Numbered from the stretch's first letter, positions 44,056-55,888 are shown. The stretch is 64,000 bases of DNA from Adineta vaga (GCA_021613535.1 CP075494.1:4836001-4900000); one strand, 5' to 3'. Program-made: numbers and translations. Notes: generated by a model from the sequence alone, not told the origin.

Positions 44056-47000
44056 ATGAATGAATCAATCGTAAATCATTTGTTTCTGCCTCATTATTTA
44101 CCGTCTTGTGCCGAACAAGATTTTTTAACGCATGGTAATCATGAAAATGAATATAAATTACTAGAATGCATGAAAGAATATTTTTATTCTATGAGTACGA
44201 CGGCCATGTTACCATTGTTTGAAACTATTCATCGTTGTATGGTACAATGGTCGAACTTACAAAATCCACAGAATTTTTCGGTAGGAAGTATTCGATCCGC
44301 CATCGAACAAATGTCATCAGGAAGTTTTCTTCCTGTTTATTTCCGTGCTCAAAATGCTGCCATATTAATTGAAATTGATCATATAAATGTCAATCAACCG
44401 ATAATATCAGCTTGGCAAGTTTTATTACCAGCTGGAGAAGTGACGTCGACGATGGTGCCCCATCTTGCTTGTTTTCCAATAACGACATACAAATTGCAAG
44501 ATCGAGCACAATTAACTTCTACAAGTCATTGTGAATTATTAATTGATTTTATGAATCATACTATTGAATATTCGAAAGCATCAAAAGCTTCTCGTGAAGT
44601 TGATGAAATACGTGAAGTACCAGAATCACATTACGTGTGTCAATGGTGGATTCAACACTTCGATAATATAGAAATAATTGAAAATAGTAATCCATCTATT
44701 CGATTTAATAAAAAACATCGTGATCAAATAAGACTTAATGGGGGTTTGGTACCTTTTCGACGATCAGGATTGTGGATGACCATAAAAACAGTTCTTCATA
44801 CCATCCTCACTAAACATTTGGGACTTACGACGAGTACCATCGTTTATAAATTATTGATTACTCAATTTTTAACACATGTCATTTATAAACAAAACATATC
44901 GACTGATCTACAAGTTCACTGTGTGCGAAAAATTGTTCGACGATTAAATAAAATTGAATGTTTACCAGCAGAAATGGAAACTGATGGTATGAGCACGTGG
45001 ATTCAACGAACGAAACAAGATATAGTATTAAAAATAGATGAGATAATTCCAAAACCAGTTTGGCAAAAACGCATCCCATCGAAAAATACAAAAGAAAACA
45101 GCTCATTAGGAATCAACGTTCAGTTGAAAAATTCGAAAATCTATCGCCATTCATGTCTTGAATTCAAAACTTATTTAGAAGAGTTGAAGTCAATTGCAAC
45201 ACCTCATTCTGTCTTAGGTCTGAACAGTTACATTGACAATAGCAATGTTCATCAAGCAGATTATATACCTTCCATGAAAATCTTAACAGACCATTTTAAG
45301 TATACTATCGACATAGTTTTAAGTCGTATAGAACTATGGGTTGAATCAAGTTTAGAAGTATGGATCAATCGAACAGCAACGTTTCAAAACAACAAAAATC
45401 GTTTTAGTGTTTTATTAGATTTCTTTGAAGAATATCAAATTGCAGCACTGAACCATTGTTGGTCAGAGAAGGGACCAACGGATACTACGAGTTACAGTCG
45501 ATTTATTCTTACGTCTCTAACAATTATTCGTTGTATGTATGACAATCTCTGTAAAAATCCAAGTTTCGAACGATTGAAATTGCACTGTATCAATATACCT
45601 AATCTACTGGATTCATTTGAATACTTGATTTTACCAAAACAAACAGATATGATTAGGGCTCGAGCCTTGTACAATTATCTGGATGAATTTAGTCGTAAAA
45701 GTTATCCAGATCTTTTAATTAATATAAAGTCATGTGATGCATTTGGTGTCTACTATGCTAATCGATCATCGATGATGAATGAGAGTATACAAAGAATTCG
45801 AGATCAAGCTGATCGAGATCAGCAACAGAAGATAAGAGAAGTGAACGATGCGAAAGAAAGATATAGACAACTTATTAATTCCATAAGTGGTCTGTCTTGT
45901 ACATGTGATTATCAATATGTGTATTGGAGGAAATGTCACAGATGCATTACTCAAGAACAAGCCAATACCATTCAAGTAGGGATTTTTGAATGTCCTATGC
46001 CAAAAGAAAAAGAAAGTGCACTAGCCGTTATTTTTGAATTACAAATGCCCACTGAAATAAGATGCTATCGAGAAATTCTTTGGCAATTTATCAATCGACC
46101 AAAACCATCAATACTGAAAAATAATATGTATGAATGGTTACACGTTTCTCCTCATCAGGAAAAACTAGGCTCGTACTTTACTGGTCGACATGATTGCAAA
46201 GTGAAACTAGTATCTCAAGTAACTTCTGCTACTCAAACCCACTACCGCTATCCACCTTCTATTGTATCAACACCTGTCGAAGGCTTTCTATTTGACAATA
46301 GTTTAGAAGTTCAGATATCCTTGATGCAACCAATCAGTTTTGAAGATGAACGCCGAATATTAACACCTCGACTCAATCATCTCAGTTACAAACAATTACA
46401 ATTCACTCTGAACACAACAGAATTTTTACAAAATAATGTCATAGCTAACTTATCTAGTTGTCCGACACGTATAAAACCTTTTCAATTTGTGGAATTCGGT
46501 TCATTTCGATCAGGTCATCGTTTACAATGGTGGAATCTTCTAGTAATATTAGAAATGGATTCCTTATCGATCGCTGAAGAAAGTGTAGCAATACTTATCA
46601 TACATTCAATATTACAATATGGTCCATTAAAGACAGATCAAAGTCTTCTGCCTAATCACTGGTGTACAGAATCGCATCAACAAATATTTAAAGATCATTT
46701 TGTAGATGAACTCCTTGATCGATTAAATCATCATTTAGATAATATCGAATTGAATTGGCAAAACGAACTAGCTTTAGTTGTTATAACAGCAATTACAATG
46801 AGAATTTTTACTTTATGTAATCCAACAAGAATAAATGAAGTTGTTGAATTAGTAATGAAATGTCGTAGAATTGGTGAGGAATGGATTATTCGTATATTGA
46901 CAAGTATTCAAACGATATCAGTTGCAGATTTGGATGAAATTAAAAAACTTCATCTTAAAATGATACATATAAGTATCTGTAGTATTTTAACATTTTCAGC

Positions 47001-50000
47001 CGATCCGAACCGTATTCATTCTTTATTATGTACAAATCAACATGTGGTATCTTTACTCAAAGCAACAACTATGATTCATGATAATATTATTCTAAGCAAA
47101 AATGAATCGGATATGAGTATCTTTATGAAAAATTTAATGAGATATAGTAAACATATTCTAGTAATTATACAGCCAACTATTGCTGATTATTTGCAGAAAA
47201 CATCTTTTGAAGCTTTAAATGAATTCGCAGCGATTTACTGGGCAGTTATTAGAAGTAAAGGTAAAATGAATGAACAATGGAAGAAACGATATGTTGATAT
47301 GCATGATGGTTGGTACGATTGCCAATATGAATCAAGATTGATATCGATTGATTGTATTCAAGGATTGTTTTTAGTCGACGAAATGACAATCGGTTTCTTA
47401 CCTGAGCAAATTACGTCAAATGAATTATTTACTCGTGTTTTTGATTCTCATGTATTTGAAGTACAAGCAGCTGAATTACCTCATACATATATTACAAAAC
47501 ATTCATATCATAATGGAAGAGTTCTGTATGAATTTCACTTCGATAATCGGACCAAGTGTTTGATTGTTAACGAACGACATCTACAACAAGACAATATGTT
47601 TCAATTGATTCCACATCACTGCTTTGAAAAAGAACTGCCAGATACATTCGTTTCAGATCATAGTCATTGGTGGAATGCAAAAACACGCCATTTACAATTT
47701 CGACCTGTTCAGTTCCAGAATAAAGAGTTCTTAGATGATAAACCCTATGTGTTGAACATGGATACGGGACATGTTATTACTGTTGAAACAGATAACATGC
47801 AAATGTTAGTCAATCAATCATCGAAATTCTTTTGTAGTTTGTTTTCGAGTTACTTTAGTCGTCTTGATGATCAACCATATGTATATATGATGCGAGACAA
47901 TAATTATAAATCTAACGTCATCATTCATATCTATTTGTCTCGATTAAATATTGCATTTCAATATAACTCTGACACTCAAGTAATTATTTCTCGAGAATAT
48001 TCAGATATGCGTATTGATCAAAATCAATGGTTAGGAACATTGACAGGTTTAACATCTGGTCTTCTTCTATCACCATTGTCCATCAATAATCAGACATTAG
48101 AAAGTTATCCATATCGAAAATTGATCGTACCTTTTGGAAACGTTCTTGTTACCGCGACTACTTTCTCTGATCATCAAACTGTTACCATTCAACGAACATC
48201 AATTCCAAATGAGTTTCTTCGTCATTATTTTGTTTTTATCTTAAATGATCGACTAAATATTCTTCAATCAACTGATAGTCCTACAGGATGGTTTTATTTA
48301 GCATTATTACATGCAATGACTTCTCATCCATTACCAGATGAGTACACTAAGATGGCTGGAATGGAACGTGCCTTTCAATTATTAAATTCAGCTGGTTGTT
48401 GGTCTGATCAATCTTTCGATGGACTTTCGCTCAATATTCTTGCTCAAATAGCATCGATTTCACCTAAAGTTAATTATTTTCCACCAACGCTTCAGCTTAT
48501 GGTAAAGATAGATTGGAATAAAAATGGTTTAGCATATTCTTTGCAACATTTTGGATATTATTTGATAGCCAAACAATTAATTAATGCCAGTCAACAATTT
48601 AGTTTTATGTATCCATCCTTGAATTCAAATAAAACTCCAGAAGTATTCGAGGGAAAATTATATAATGAAACATTATTAAAAAAGCTTTATTGGGAATATC
48701 GAGATTCGTACAATCCTATTGCTAGATTATCTTCGATGATAGAAGAAGATATACAAAAACTATGTTACTCATCACCACATCAATCAGATCCAGAATATTG
48801 TTTACATATAGCAAGTTATAATCCTGTTTCTCTTACTACTAATTTGTATAGTAAAGGCAATGTAAAACTGAAAGACTGTTTTGTGCAGAACTATTTACCT
48901 TTGTCACAATGGGTGTCTGATGAAAATCAATTAAAAAATATGTGGGTGGGTCTACTAAAAATAATATATCAGATCAAACAAGAATCTAATGAACACACTA
49001 CAGATAACATCAAACGGATAGAAAACTTATTGGACTTTCTTCATTATATTTCTAGACAATGTAATGTTGAACCATTTTATATACAAATCCTTAAAACAGT
49101 ACTGGAATCTTCGACAACATTGTTGGAATGTGTAACATTTCCTCAGTTTATCACCTATGAACGAATTGAAGATATTACTTTTGTGAGAAATCAGATCGAT
49201 TTCATAGATCATCATACTCCATATGATAAAAACCGAATCATGTCAGAGATCGAAAGCTGTTTTTCGACTAACTGTTGCTATGAGGATAAATGTCGTTTAG
49301 TAATTCCAGCAAATGTAACACAAGTTAACCAATTATTCACATCTTGGCGAAATAATCATAGACTTCATTCATTTCTCAGTGATGTTCAAAATCGTATCTG
49401 TTCCACGGCAATAAAAATGTTCAAAATAAAAGTATCATACCAACCTCAAACATTTTCGTGTGAACGTATTGAAAATCACCATACAATACAATTGAAAGTG
49501 AGTTGTGAACCAATCGATCAAACATTGGTACAAAGAGCACATGAAAAATTCTATCAGAATCATTCAACTCAATTTAATAAAACAATCGTTTCTCTTCAAC
49601 CGACTACAGATCAGAAAGAATTTCCACATGATATTTTTCCTTTCACTGATGATCAAAACAATCCTCTCAGTGATATTACTAATTATTTTAAAAATCATTT
49701 AACTAAAAGCTGGGGCAAACTGTTCGAGGAAGAAGAAAGTGAAAAAGTAGATCCTTCAATTGAAGAAATCAACGTATTTCTTCACTCCTTAAGAGAAGAA
49801 TCCACAAAGGAATGGAATGAACTAAATGAATCTATTCGAACATCAAACGAACAACTATTCGAAAGTGGTCTTGTTTCAAGAATTACTCCAACAACGTTAA
49901 TTTATCTTTTGCAACAAATAGGAACAACAATCGATCTAAATATCGATCAAAAGACATTGTTAGGTGGTATTCTTGTTAGTTGGACATTAGAACAGCAACT

Positions 50001-53000
50001 TGAAAGAGCATTGCATTTTGCTGCTCATGAAAAATGGGAAGATCTCAAAAAAGAAATATTCAATACACCACATTGCAATTGGATACCATCGGAGCATATT
50101 CCGTGGTTAATTTTAGAATTAGAAATGAATATAACCATCCGAGAAGCACAAATCAAAGTCGCACGTCATATGATGCAATCAGTAATCGTTCCGAACGATA
50201 CAACAGTGAAGAATATTGTCATGCAAATGAATATGGGTGAAGGAAAAACTTCGGTTATTTTACCAATGTTAGCTCTTAGTCTATCTTCAACTCATTCTAG
50301 TTTAGTTCGTATTATCGTGCTAAAGTCATTATTTCCAACGAATTATCAATCATTACGATATAAATTAGGTGGCTTACTTAATCGACGAATTTTTCCATTT
50401 GTATGTCGCCGTGATCTGAATTTTAATGATGCGCAAATCAAACAGATTTCTAATCGTTTTCAACAAGGATTACACAATTGTGACGTCGTATTAACAGCTC
50501 CCGAAGATATTCTATCTTTTGATTTACTTACCATGGATAAATGTCGACGAGAAGAATTTGATGTTGGTCAATCGATGTTAACACTTCAACGATGGTTAAA
50601 ACGCTATATTCGTGATGTATTGGATGAATCCGATGAAATTCTACATGTAAAATATCAATTGATCTATACTATTGGTGGTCAACAACAAGTCGATGGAGGT
50701 GTTAGTCGATGGGAAACAATTCAGTCAATACTTGATTTAGTTAAGAAACATGCAGCAGAAATTTCAAGAACTTTTACTAATGAAGTTTGTTACAAACCAC
50801 CAGAACGCAAAAGTGCTTTTCCACAATTTCGTTTACAATCACAGGTGCCATTTCCACAATTATGCAAAAACATCGCCGATGATTGGTTGAATCAACGATC
50901 TCTTCGACACAATGCTAAAGACGCTGTTTTATCATTTATTCTCAAAACAGAATTATCAGTTGACACGCTATTGAATAAATTTCCACTATATGATCTTCAA
51001 TTATTTCTTATTGTTCGTGGTTTATTATCCGCAGAAGTCTTATTGGTAACTTTAAAGAAACGTTATCGAGTAAATTATGGTATTAATCCAAATCTTTCAT
51101 TGAATCGTCTATTAGCTGTTCCATTTCGTGCAAAAGATGTTGCAACTGATAGAACTGAATTTGGTCATCCAGACGTTGCACTTGTATTAACGCATCTCAC
51201 ATATTATTACTCTGGTTTAAGTGATTCACAAATGACTCAATGTTTTGATCGATTGAGTGAAGAAGAAACTGATTCGGCATCAATTTATGATCAATGGATT
51301 TCATATGAATATACTGATGATATACCAACAAGTATTAAACAATGGAAAGGTGTAAACTTGAAAGATTATCAACAAAAAACTCAATATTTATTTCCAAAAT
51401 TACGATACAATATGTTAGTAGTTAACTATTTTCTTAATCATTTTGTATTTCCTCGAGAAGCAAAACAATTTCCATATAAATTAATTGCATCAGCTTGGGA
51501 TTTATCGTCTTCTTCGCGATCGAAAATCATCACTGGATTCAGTGGTACAAATGATACACAATTATTATTACCTATCGACATTCGTCAAGATGATTTACCT
51601 GAATTACAAAAAACTGATGCCATTGTTGTGAACAATTTATTACAACGAGAAAATGAAAGTTATCAATCTTTACCCATCAATATTATATCAAATGAAATTC
51701 TAGAACAAATTCTAAAGCACAAAGAGAATATCAATGTTATTTTAGATGTCGGTGCTTTGTTCATCGATGGAACTAATCAAGATATTGCCATGAAATGGTT
51801 AAATCTATCAAATAAAACTCAAATCGATTATGCTGTTTATTTTAATTCGGATTCCATTGTTGTCTGTGATCGACAAAATCATCCGCCTCATCTATTTGTC
51901 ACCTCTCCGGCAAGTGAACGATTAGATCGATGTGTCTTCTATTTAGATGAAATTCACACAAGAGGAACAGATTTTAAATTTCCTAAAGGTTTTCGTGCTG
52001 CAGTTACATTAGGAAATGGTTTAACTAAAGATCGTTTTGTGCAAGCATGTATGAGGATGCGAAAATTAGGAAATGGTCATTCATTAACATTCTTAAGTTC
52101 CTATGAAGTCCATCATCAGATTACAAGATTAATATTGAGAACAAATCCAAACACTAGTATTACTGTTAAAGATATTCTCCGTTGGGTTTACGAGAATACA
52201 GTATATACTACGTGGGATGGATTACATCATTGGGCTTCACAAAGTTTAAGTTTCCAACGAAAAGTGACAGCATTTCAAGGAATCAATTGGAATAACTATG
52301 AACAAATATTCACAAATGAAATGATGAAAGAATTAGCAAATGCATGCTTAGAACCAGAAATTATTGAATTAAAAGCTATGTATGGTGCACGTCGAGCACT
52401 TCAGACAGTATTCGACATTCATTGTGAGCGATATCGACAGAATAAACACTTCCTATCGCCAAGAATAAGGAAGATAGTGATACAACGGTTGTTAGATTAT
52501 GGTGGAGGGAAAACACGTTTATCACAGTTATTAGATGAAGAACAACAACGAGAATTAGAACAAGAATTAGAAGAAGAACGACAATTAGAACGTCCTCCAC
52601 CTGTCAAACCACATCCAGCGGTACTATACGAAGAAATCAAAAGACTAGGTGATATATCAGGTACTGTAATGGATTTAACACAATTTCCTCAGGTATTCCG
52701 TCCTTTGTCATATGCGTTTATCGACACAACGTTTCAGTCTCTGTGCCAAGCAAACAGTTGGTCATCGAATTTATGGATTTCAACAGAATTCCAACGTGTT
52801 ATTAGCACCAAAGGAGAATCTTTAGATCCATTTCTTCGTCCTCCAAGATGGGTTCTAATCTATCGTAATCAACACATTATTTTTGTCAATGCATTAGAAG
52901 CGAATTGGTTAATAGGACGTTTACAATCGAATTCATCTCCGATAACTACGTTACGTTTATTATTACCACGTGTTAAAAGAATTCAATCAATTCTCGTTAA

Positions 53001-53397
53001 CACAGCAACTCTGACAGTTCCACCAACTATTCAGCTTCCGAAAGATTCAATATTTTTGACCAAATCACTCGAATTATTAGTTCAATTCTTTATCTTCAAT
53101 GGTACTCTCTTCTTTGAAACAGACGATGAACAAACAACATATTGCGAATGTTTAAGTTTATGTCCAAAGCCTCGAACGAACAATGAAGAAGAAGCTTTTC
53201 AAAATGGTTGGATCGATATTGATGGATATGTTGACAACGCTGAACATCGTCGTCAATTAAGAATCAATCGAGTTTTGTTCAACTCCAATCCATTACTTTT
53301 CATAAAAACACTTTTAGAAATTCGAAATAATGCACATGCTACAATTACATCACATATTGGTAGTATTATTCTTAATTCAATGAAACTCTTTAACTAA
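44056..53397 (+). CDS. Giant intronless DUF3638/DUF3645 ATPase-like protein
   Basis: A continuous frame of 3113 residues without introns. The first 1900 residues have no clear named domain, but a Cys-rich CTCDYQYVYWRKCHRC stretch near 620 is notable. The DUF3638 region includes the Walker A motif MNMGEGKTSVILP (Lys at about 2064), followed by VVLTAPEDILSF and a DEAD-like box VLDESDEIL (Asp2190, Glu2191). The DUF3645 part includes KIITGFSGTNDT and a second helicase-like block FYLDEIHTRGTDFKFP then RFVQACMRMRKLGNG. This layout recalls superfamily 2/SecA-type translocases. A Glu/Gln/Arg-rich coiled stretch (about 2833-2850) and a conserved tail follow. Such proteins occur in fungi, oomycetes, amoebae and some animals, with no established function. 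An ATP-dependent remodelling role is inferred only from the motifs. Confidence 0.8.
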   Translation: MNESIVNHLFLPHYLPSCAEQDFLTHGNHENEYKLLECMKEYFYSMSTTAMLPLFETIHRCMVQWSNLQNPQNFSVGSIRSAIEQMSSGSFLPVYFRAQNAAILIEIDHINVNQPIISAWQVLLPAGEVTSTMVPHLACFPITTYKLQDRAQLTSTSHCELLIDFMNHTIEYSKASKASREVDEIREVPESHYVCQWWIQHFDNIEIIENSNPSIRFNKKHRDQIRLNGGLVPFRRSGLWMTIKTVLHTILTKHLGLTTSTIVYKLLITQFLTHVIYKQNISTDLQVHCVRKIVRRLNKIECLPAEMETDGMSTWIQRTKQDIVLKIDEIIPKPVWQKRIPSKNTKENSSLGINVQLKNSKIYRHSCLEFKTYLEELKSIATPHSVLGLNSYIDNSNVHQADYIPSMKILTDHFKYTIDIVLSRIELWVESSLEVWINRTATFQNNKNRFSVLLDFFEEYQIAALNHCWSEKGPTDTTSYSRFILTSLTIIRCMYDNLCKNPSFERLKLHCINIPNLLDSFEYLILPKQTDMIRARALYNYLDEFSRKSYPDLLINIKSCDAFGVYYANRSSMMNESIQRIRDQADRDQQQKIREVNDAKERYRQLINSISGLSCTCDYQYVYWRKCHRCITQEQANTIQVGIFECPMPKEKESALAVIFELQMPTEIRCYREILWQFINRPKPSILKNNMYEWLHVSPHQEKLGSYFTGRHDCKVKLVSQVTSATQTHYRYPPSIVSTPVEGFLFDNSLEVQISLMQPISFEDERRILTPRLNHLSYKQLQFTLNTTEFLQNNVIANLSSCPTRIKPFQFVEFGSFRSGHRLQWWNLLVILEMDSLSIAEESVAILIIHSILQYGPLKTDQSLLPNHWCTESHQQIFKDHFVDELLDRLNHHLDNIELNWQNELALVVITAITMRIFTLCNPTRINEVVELVMKCRRIGEEWIIRILTSIQTISVADLDEIKKLHLKMIHISICSILTFSADPNRIHSLLCTNQHVVSLLKATTMIHDNIILSKNESDMSIFMKNLMRYSKHILVIIQPTIADYLQKTSFEALNEFAAIYWAVIRSKGKMNEQWKKRYVDMHDGWYDCQYESRLISIDCIQGLFLVDEMTIGFLPEQITSNELFTRVFDSHVFEVQAAELPHTYITKHSYHNGRVLYEFHFDNRTKCLIVNERHLQQDNMFQLIPHHCFEKELPDTFVSDHSHWWNAKTRHLQFRPVQFQNKEFLDDKPYVLNMDTGHVITVETDNMQMLVNQSSKFFCSLFSSYFSRLDDQPYVYMMRDNNYKSNVIIHIYLSRLNIAFQYNSDTQVIISREYSDMRIDQNQWLGTLTGLTSGLLLSPLSINNQTLESYPYRKLIVPFGNVLVTATTFSDHQTVTIQRTSIPNEFLRHYFVFILNDRLNILQSTDSPTGWFYLALLHAMTSHPLPDEYTKMAGMERAFQLLNSAGCWSDQSFDGLSLNILAQIASISPKVNYFPPTLQLMVKIDWNKNGLAYSLQHFGYYLIAKQLINASQQFSFMYPSLNSNKTPEVFEGKLYNETLLKKLYWEYRDSYNPIARLSSMIEEDIQKLCYSSPHQSDPEYCLHIASYNPVSLTTNLYSKGNVKLKDCFVQNYLPLSQWVSDENQLKNMWVGLLKIIYQIKQESNEHTTDNIKRIENLLDFLHYISRQCNVEPFYIQILKTVLESSTTLLECVTFPQFITYERIEDITFVRNQIDFIDHHTPYDKNRIMSEIESCFSTNCCYEDKCRLVIPANVTQVNQLFTSWRNNHRLHSFLSDVQNRICSTAIKMFKIKVSYQPQTFSCERIENHHTIQLKVSCEPIDQTLVQRAHEKFYQNHSTQFNKTIVSLQPTTDQKEFPHDIFPFTDDQNNPLSDITNYFKNHLTKSWGKLFEEEESEKVDPSIEEINVFLHSLREESTKEWNELNESIRTSNEQLFESGLVSRITPTTLIYLLQQIGTTIDLNIDQKTLLGGILVSWTLEQQLERALHFAAHEKWEDLKKEIFNTPHCNWIPSEHIPWLILELEMNITIREAQIKVARHMMQSVIVPNDTTVKNIVMQMNMGEGKTSVILPMLALSLSSTHSSLVRIIVLKSLFPTNYQSLRYKLGGLLNRRIFPFVCRRDLNFNDAQIKQISNRFQQGLHNCDVVLTAPEDILSFDLLTMDKCRREEFDVGQSMLTLQRWLKRYIRDVLDESDEILHVKYQLIYTIGGQQQVDGGVSRWETIQSILDLVKKHAAEISRTFTNEVCYKPPERKSAFPQFRLQSQVPFPQLCKNIADDWLNQRSLRHNAKDAVLSFILKTELSVDTLLNKFPLYDLQLFLIVRGLLSAEVLLVTLKKRYRVNYGINPNLSLNRLLAVPFRAKDVATDRTEFGHPDVALVLTHLTYYYSGLSDSQMTQCFDRLSEEETDSASIYDQWISYEYTDDIPTSIKQWKGVNLKDYQQKTQYLFPKLRYNMLVVNYFLNHFVFPREAKQFPYKLIASAWDLSSSSRSKIITGFSGTNDTQLLLPIDIRQDDLPELQKTDAIVVNNLLQRENESYQSLPINIISNEILEQILKHKENINVILDVGALFIDGTNQDIAMKWLNLSNKTQIDYAVYFNSDSIVVCDRQNHPPHLFVTSPASERLDRCVFYLDEIHTRGTDFKFPKGFRAAVTLGNGLTKDRFVQACMRMRKLGNGHSLTFLSSYEVHHQITRLILRTNPNTSITVKDILRWVYENTVYTTWDGLHHWASQSLSFQRKVTAFQGINWNNYEQIFTNEMMKELANACLEPEIIELKAMYGARRALQTVFDIHCERYRQNKHFLSPRIRKIVIQRLLDYGGGKTRLSQLLDEEQQRELEQELEEERQLERPPPVKPHPAVLYEEIKRLGDISGTVMDLTQFPQVFRPLSYAFIDTTFQSLCQANSWSSNLWISTEFQRVISTKGESLDPFLRPPRWVLIYRNQHIIFVNALEANWLIGRLQSNSSPITTLRLLLPRVKRIQSILVNTATLTVPPTIQLPKDSIFLTKSLELLVQFFIFNGTLFFETDDEQTTYCECLSLCPKPRTNNEEEAFQNGWIDIDGYVDNAEHRRQLRINRVLFNSNPLLFIKTLLEIRNNAHATITSHIGSIILNSMKLFN

Positions 53398-53854
53398 AAC
53401 TATAAAAATAAATAAAATGAATTTTTGCCGTCCTTTCACTTTGATATACCTTTTCTAATTTAGTTAACAATAAAATAATTTTTCCATTGATTATTGAATT
53501 AACAGCGTCATCTATTGTTACTAGGCAACGCTTTTATGTATGTCTTTGAGTCATATCTCATGCGATATGATGCATTAGTAGAACATTCATCGTCAAAGAA
53601 TTCCTTTATTCTTCTCATAAGCAAACGAAAGAACGATAGAGAACATTTTCATATAAGATGTGCGTACTAATTCAACCAGACTCACGTTGTTTTATGTAAT
53701 AATCAGATTTTTTTGTCGTTGTTTTCTCTCAATTACAGAAGTAATGGTCGTGAAGAATAGCAAAAAAGAAAAATGTCAATAACAACCATTATATGCACGT
53801 TGTGAACAGATTTTTCTTCAATTGACAAAAATCTATTTTCTATCCAATACATAG
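53398..53854. other. Intergenic, 457 bp
   Basis: Between the giant gene and the PhoD-like gene. No recognised feature. Confidence 0.45.
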
Positions 53855-55888
53855 ATGACAGAAACAAAGTCCAAGGGGAAAGATAAGCATGGTGATTGGT
53901 ATGCTGATTCATTAAATCCAGTTAATCCCACTCCTGAATTTATGGGTAATTATCCTCAACCAAAATTCACAACGTCAACAGTACCTGATATTGATCCACT
54001 GAATGAACCGACAGCAGAACCGCCCTCATTGGTCATTCATCCACCAAGACCACCACGCTCAAAAATAGGTCCTTTTATTCAATTTATTACTACGGATTTG
54101 AAGAATATGTTATGGATGGGTAGCTTATTAATCTTTCGACATATTTCATTTGAACGACCAAAACTTGAATTTCAGTCAGATGTTAAAATTGATTTTAATT
54201 GGGAAATTTTATATGAAAATTTATTTAATTTACGTGCATATCGTGTCAATCTTTCTATTCAACTACGTTCCGGTGAAGGTAATGAGAAAATTATATGGAA
54301 AATCGATTGGGGTGATGAAAAAACAAATGGTTTATTTCATATTCCTCGTCTTGATCAACATTGGCGTGGAGGTTTCTTTTCATGCAATGGTTTTGATGCG
54401 TATGTTCCGAAAGAAGTGACTATAGATTTAACTTATTCAAATGTTTGGAATCATCTACTTTCTATTCATGATGAAATACCATTACATCTATTATTATGGG
54501 GTGGTGATCAGATTTATATAGATTTTATTTTTGAAGATGTTCCATTTCTTCGTGCTTGGGTCAATATGGAATGGAATGAAAAATGGACAACAGATTTTCG
54601 TGATGATTTGAAAGAACAAGTAGAAGAATATCATTTTAATACTTATATAGAAAATTGGGACCGTCGTTTGGAGGTAAATAGAGCATTAAAATCCATTCCA
54701 AGTTTAATGATGTGGGATGATCATGATATATTTGATGGTGCTGGATCATATCCACCTCTACTTCATGATAGTCCAATGATGATGGGATTGTTTGGTGCAG
54801 CGCAAAAGATGCGACTTTTATTTCAACATCATACGACATTTGATAAAGCACGTGAACATCGTTTATTTGGACATGAAGGTTATAATAGTTTTGCTCGATG
54901 TGGTCGGCATTTAGCAATCGTTGGTACTGATGGACGAACTGAACGTGATACTGAAACAGTTCAACATGAAAATACATGGAAGATGATTTTCGATCGATTA
55001 GAAAATGAACTTGAAACTGTTGAACATTTGATTATTCTGTTTCCTGTACCATTTTCTTTTGTTCGTGTTCAACTTGCTGAAACGATTTTTGAACATTTAA
55101 AAAATCTTCCATACAAATGGCGAAATGGTGCAATTCTTAAAAAAACCAATTCTATCTTTGGTCTACCCGAACTTTACGATGATCTTCTCGATGAATGGAC
55201 ACATCGAGCACATATTGAAGAACGTAATCGTATTCTTATTCGTTTTCAACAACTAGCGGAAAAGAAAAAAGTTCGAATAAGTTTTTTTAGTGGTGATGTA
55301 CATTGTTGTGGAATTAGTCGATTTCAAACGCGTGGAAAGCGTCGACCAATACCATTAAATGATTCGAAATTAATGTATCAAATTATTTCTTCCGCTATTG
55401 TAAATATGCCTACATCAGAAACTGCTATTAAAGTTGCACATCGTTTTCAAACAAAATGGACACCAGTCGATAATACAGAAGAAGAAATAATCGATTTTTT
55501 TGATCGAAGACCTGAAAATGGTGGTAAAGTTTTTCATAAAAAGTTTCGTCCAAATAGAAATTGGTGTTTTTTCGAACAATGTTCGAATATTTTAACATCT
55601 ACTGTTACTGTTGTACAAAATCATTGTCATCATTGTTTTCCATGTCGTGGAAATCATGTGGTACCAATTAGTTTAGGTCCAACTTCTGATCAACAAGGTC
55701 ATGGTAGTCAACAATTACCAATTCATAATCATTCCTATGAGAAATCATGTCAACAATTGATTCAAACGGACCAACGACAAATTGGTATACATGATTTAAG
55801 AATTCGATTATGGTTAGAAAGTACGCATAAGCATGACGATAAAAAACAATTTGTTAGTTATGATCTTCTCATTCCAAATCTCAAATAA
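53855..55888 (+). CDS. PhoD-like metallophosphatase
   Basis: Intronless frame of 677 residues. A Pro-rich N-terminus with no signal peptide precedes the PhoD core. Metal and active-site blocks are WGGDQIY (Asp218), MMWDDHDIFDGAGSYP (Asp288-Asp291), and FFSGDVHCCGISRF (Asp481, His483). The insertion and tail resemble the PhoD_2 type found in fungi and oomycetes rather than the secreted bacterial alkaline phosphatase. The C-terminus has a Cys/His cluster (NHCHHCFPCRGNH, about 590-602) that might bind metal. The catalytic fold predicts a calcium/iron-dependent phosphomonoesterase or diesterase, but the substrate is unknown. No sorting signal, so probably cytosolic or peripheral to membranes. Confidence 0.83.
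   Translation: MTETKSKGKDKHGDWYADSLNPVNPTPEFMGNYPQPKFTTSTVPDIDPLNEPTAEPPSLVIHPPRPPRSKIGPFIQFITTDLKNMLWMGSLLIFRHISFERPKLEFQSDVKIDFNWEILYENLFNLRAYRVNLSIQLRSGEGNEKIIWKIDWGDEKTNGLFHIPRLDQHWRGGFFSCNGFDAYVPKEVTIDLTYSNVWNHLLSIHDEIPLHLLLWGGDQIYIDFIFEDVPFLRAWVNMEWNEKWTTDFRDDLKEQVEEYHFNTYIENWDRRLEVNRALKSIPSLMMWDDHDIFDGAGSYPPLLHDSPMMMGLFGAAQKMRLLFQHHTTFDKAREHRLFGHEGYNSFARCGRHLAIVGTDGRTERDTETVQHENTWKMIFDRLENELETVEHLIILFPVPFSFVRVQLAETIFEHLKNLPYKWRNGAILKKTNSIFGLPELYDDLLDEWTHRAHIEERNRILIRFQQLAEKKKVRISFFSGDVHCCGISRFQTRGKRRPIPLNDSKLMYQIISSAIVNMPTSETAIKVAHRFQTKWTPVDNTEEEIIDFFDRRPENGGKVFHKKFRPNRNWCFFEQCSNILTSTVTVVQNHCHHCFPCRGNHVVPISLGPTSDQQGHGSQQLPIHNHSYEKSCQQLIQTDQRQIGIHDLRIRLWLESTHKHDDKKQFVSYDLLIPNLK

Noticed and set aside
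52376-52600. Hydrophobic minus-strand frame inside the giant gene
   Set aside because: Shadow of the Glu/Gln/Arg-rich coding stretch on the plus strand.
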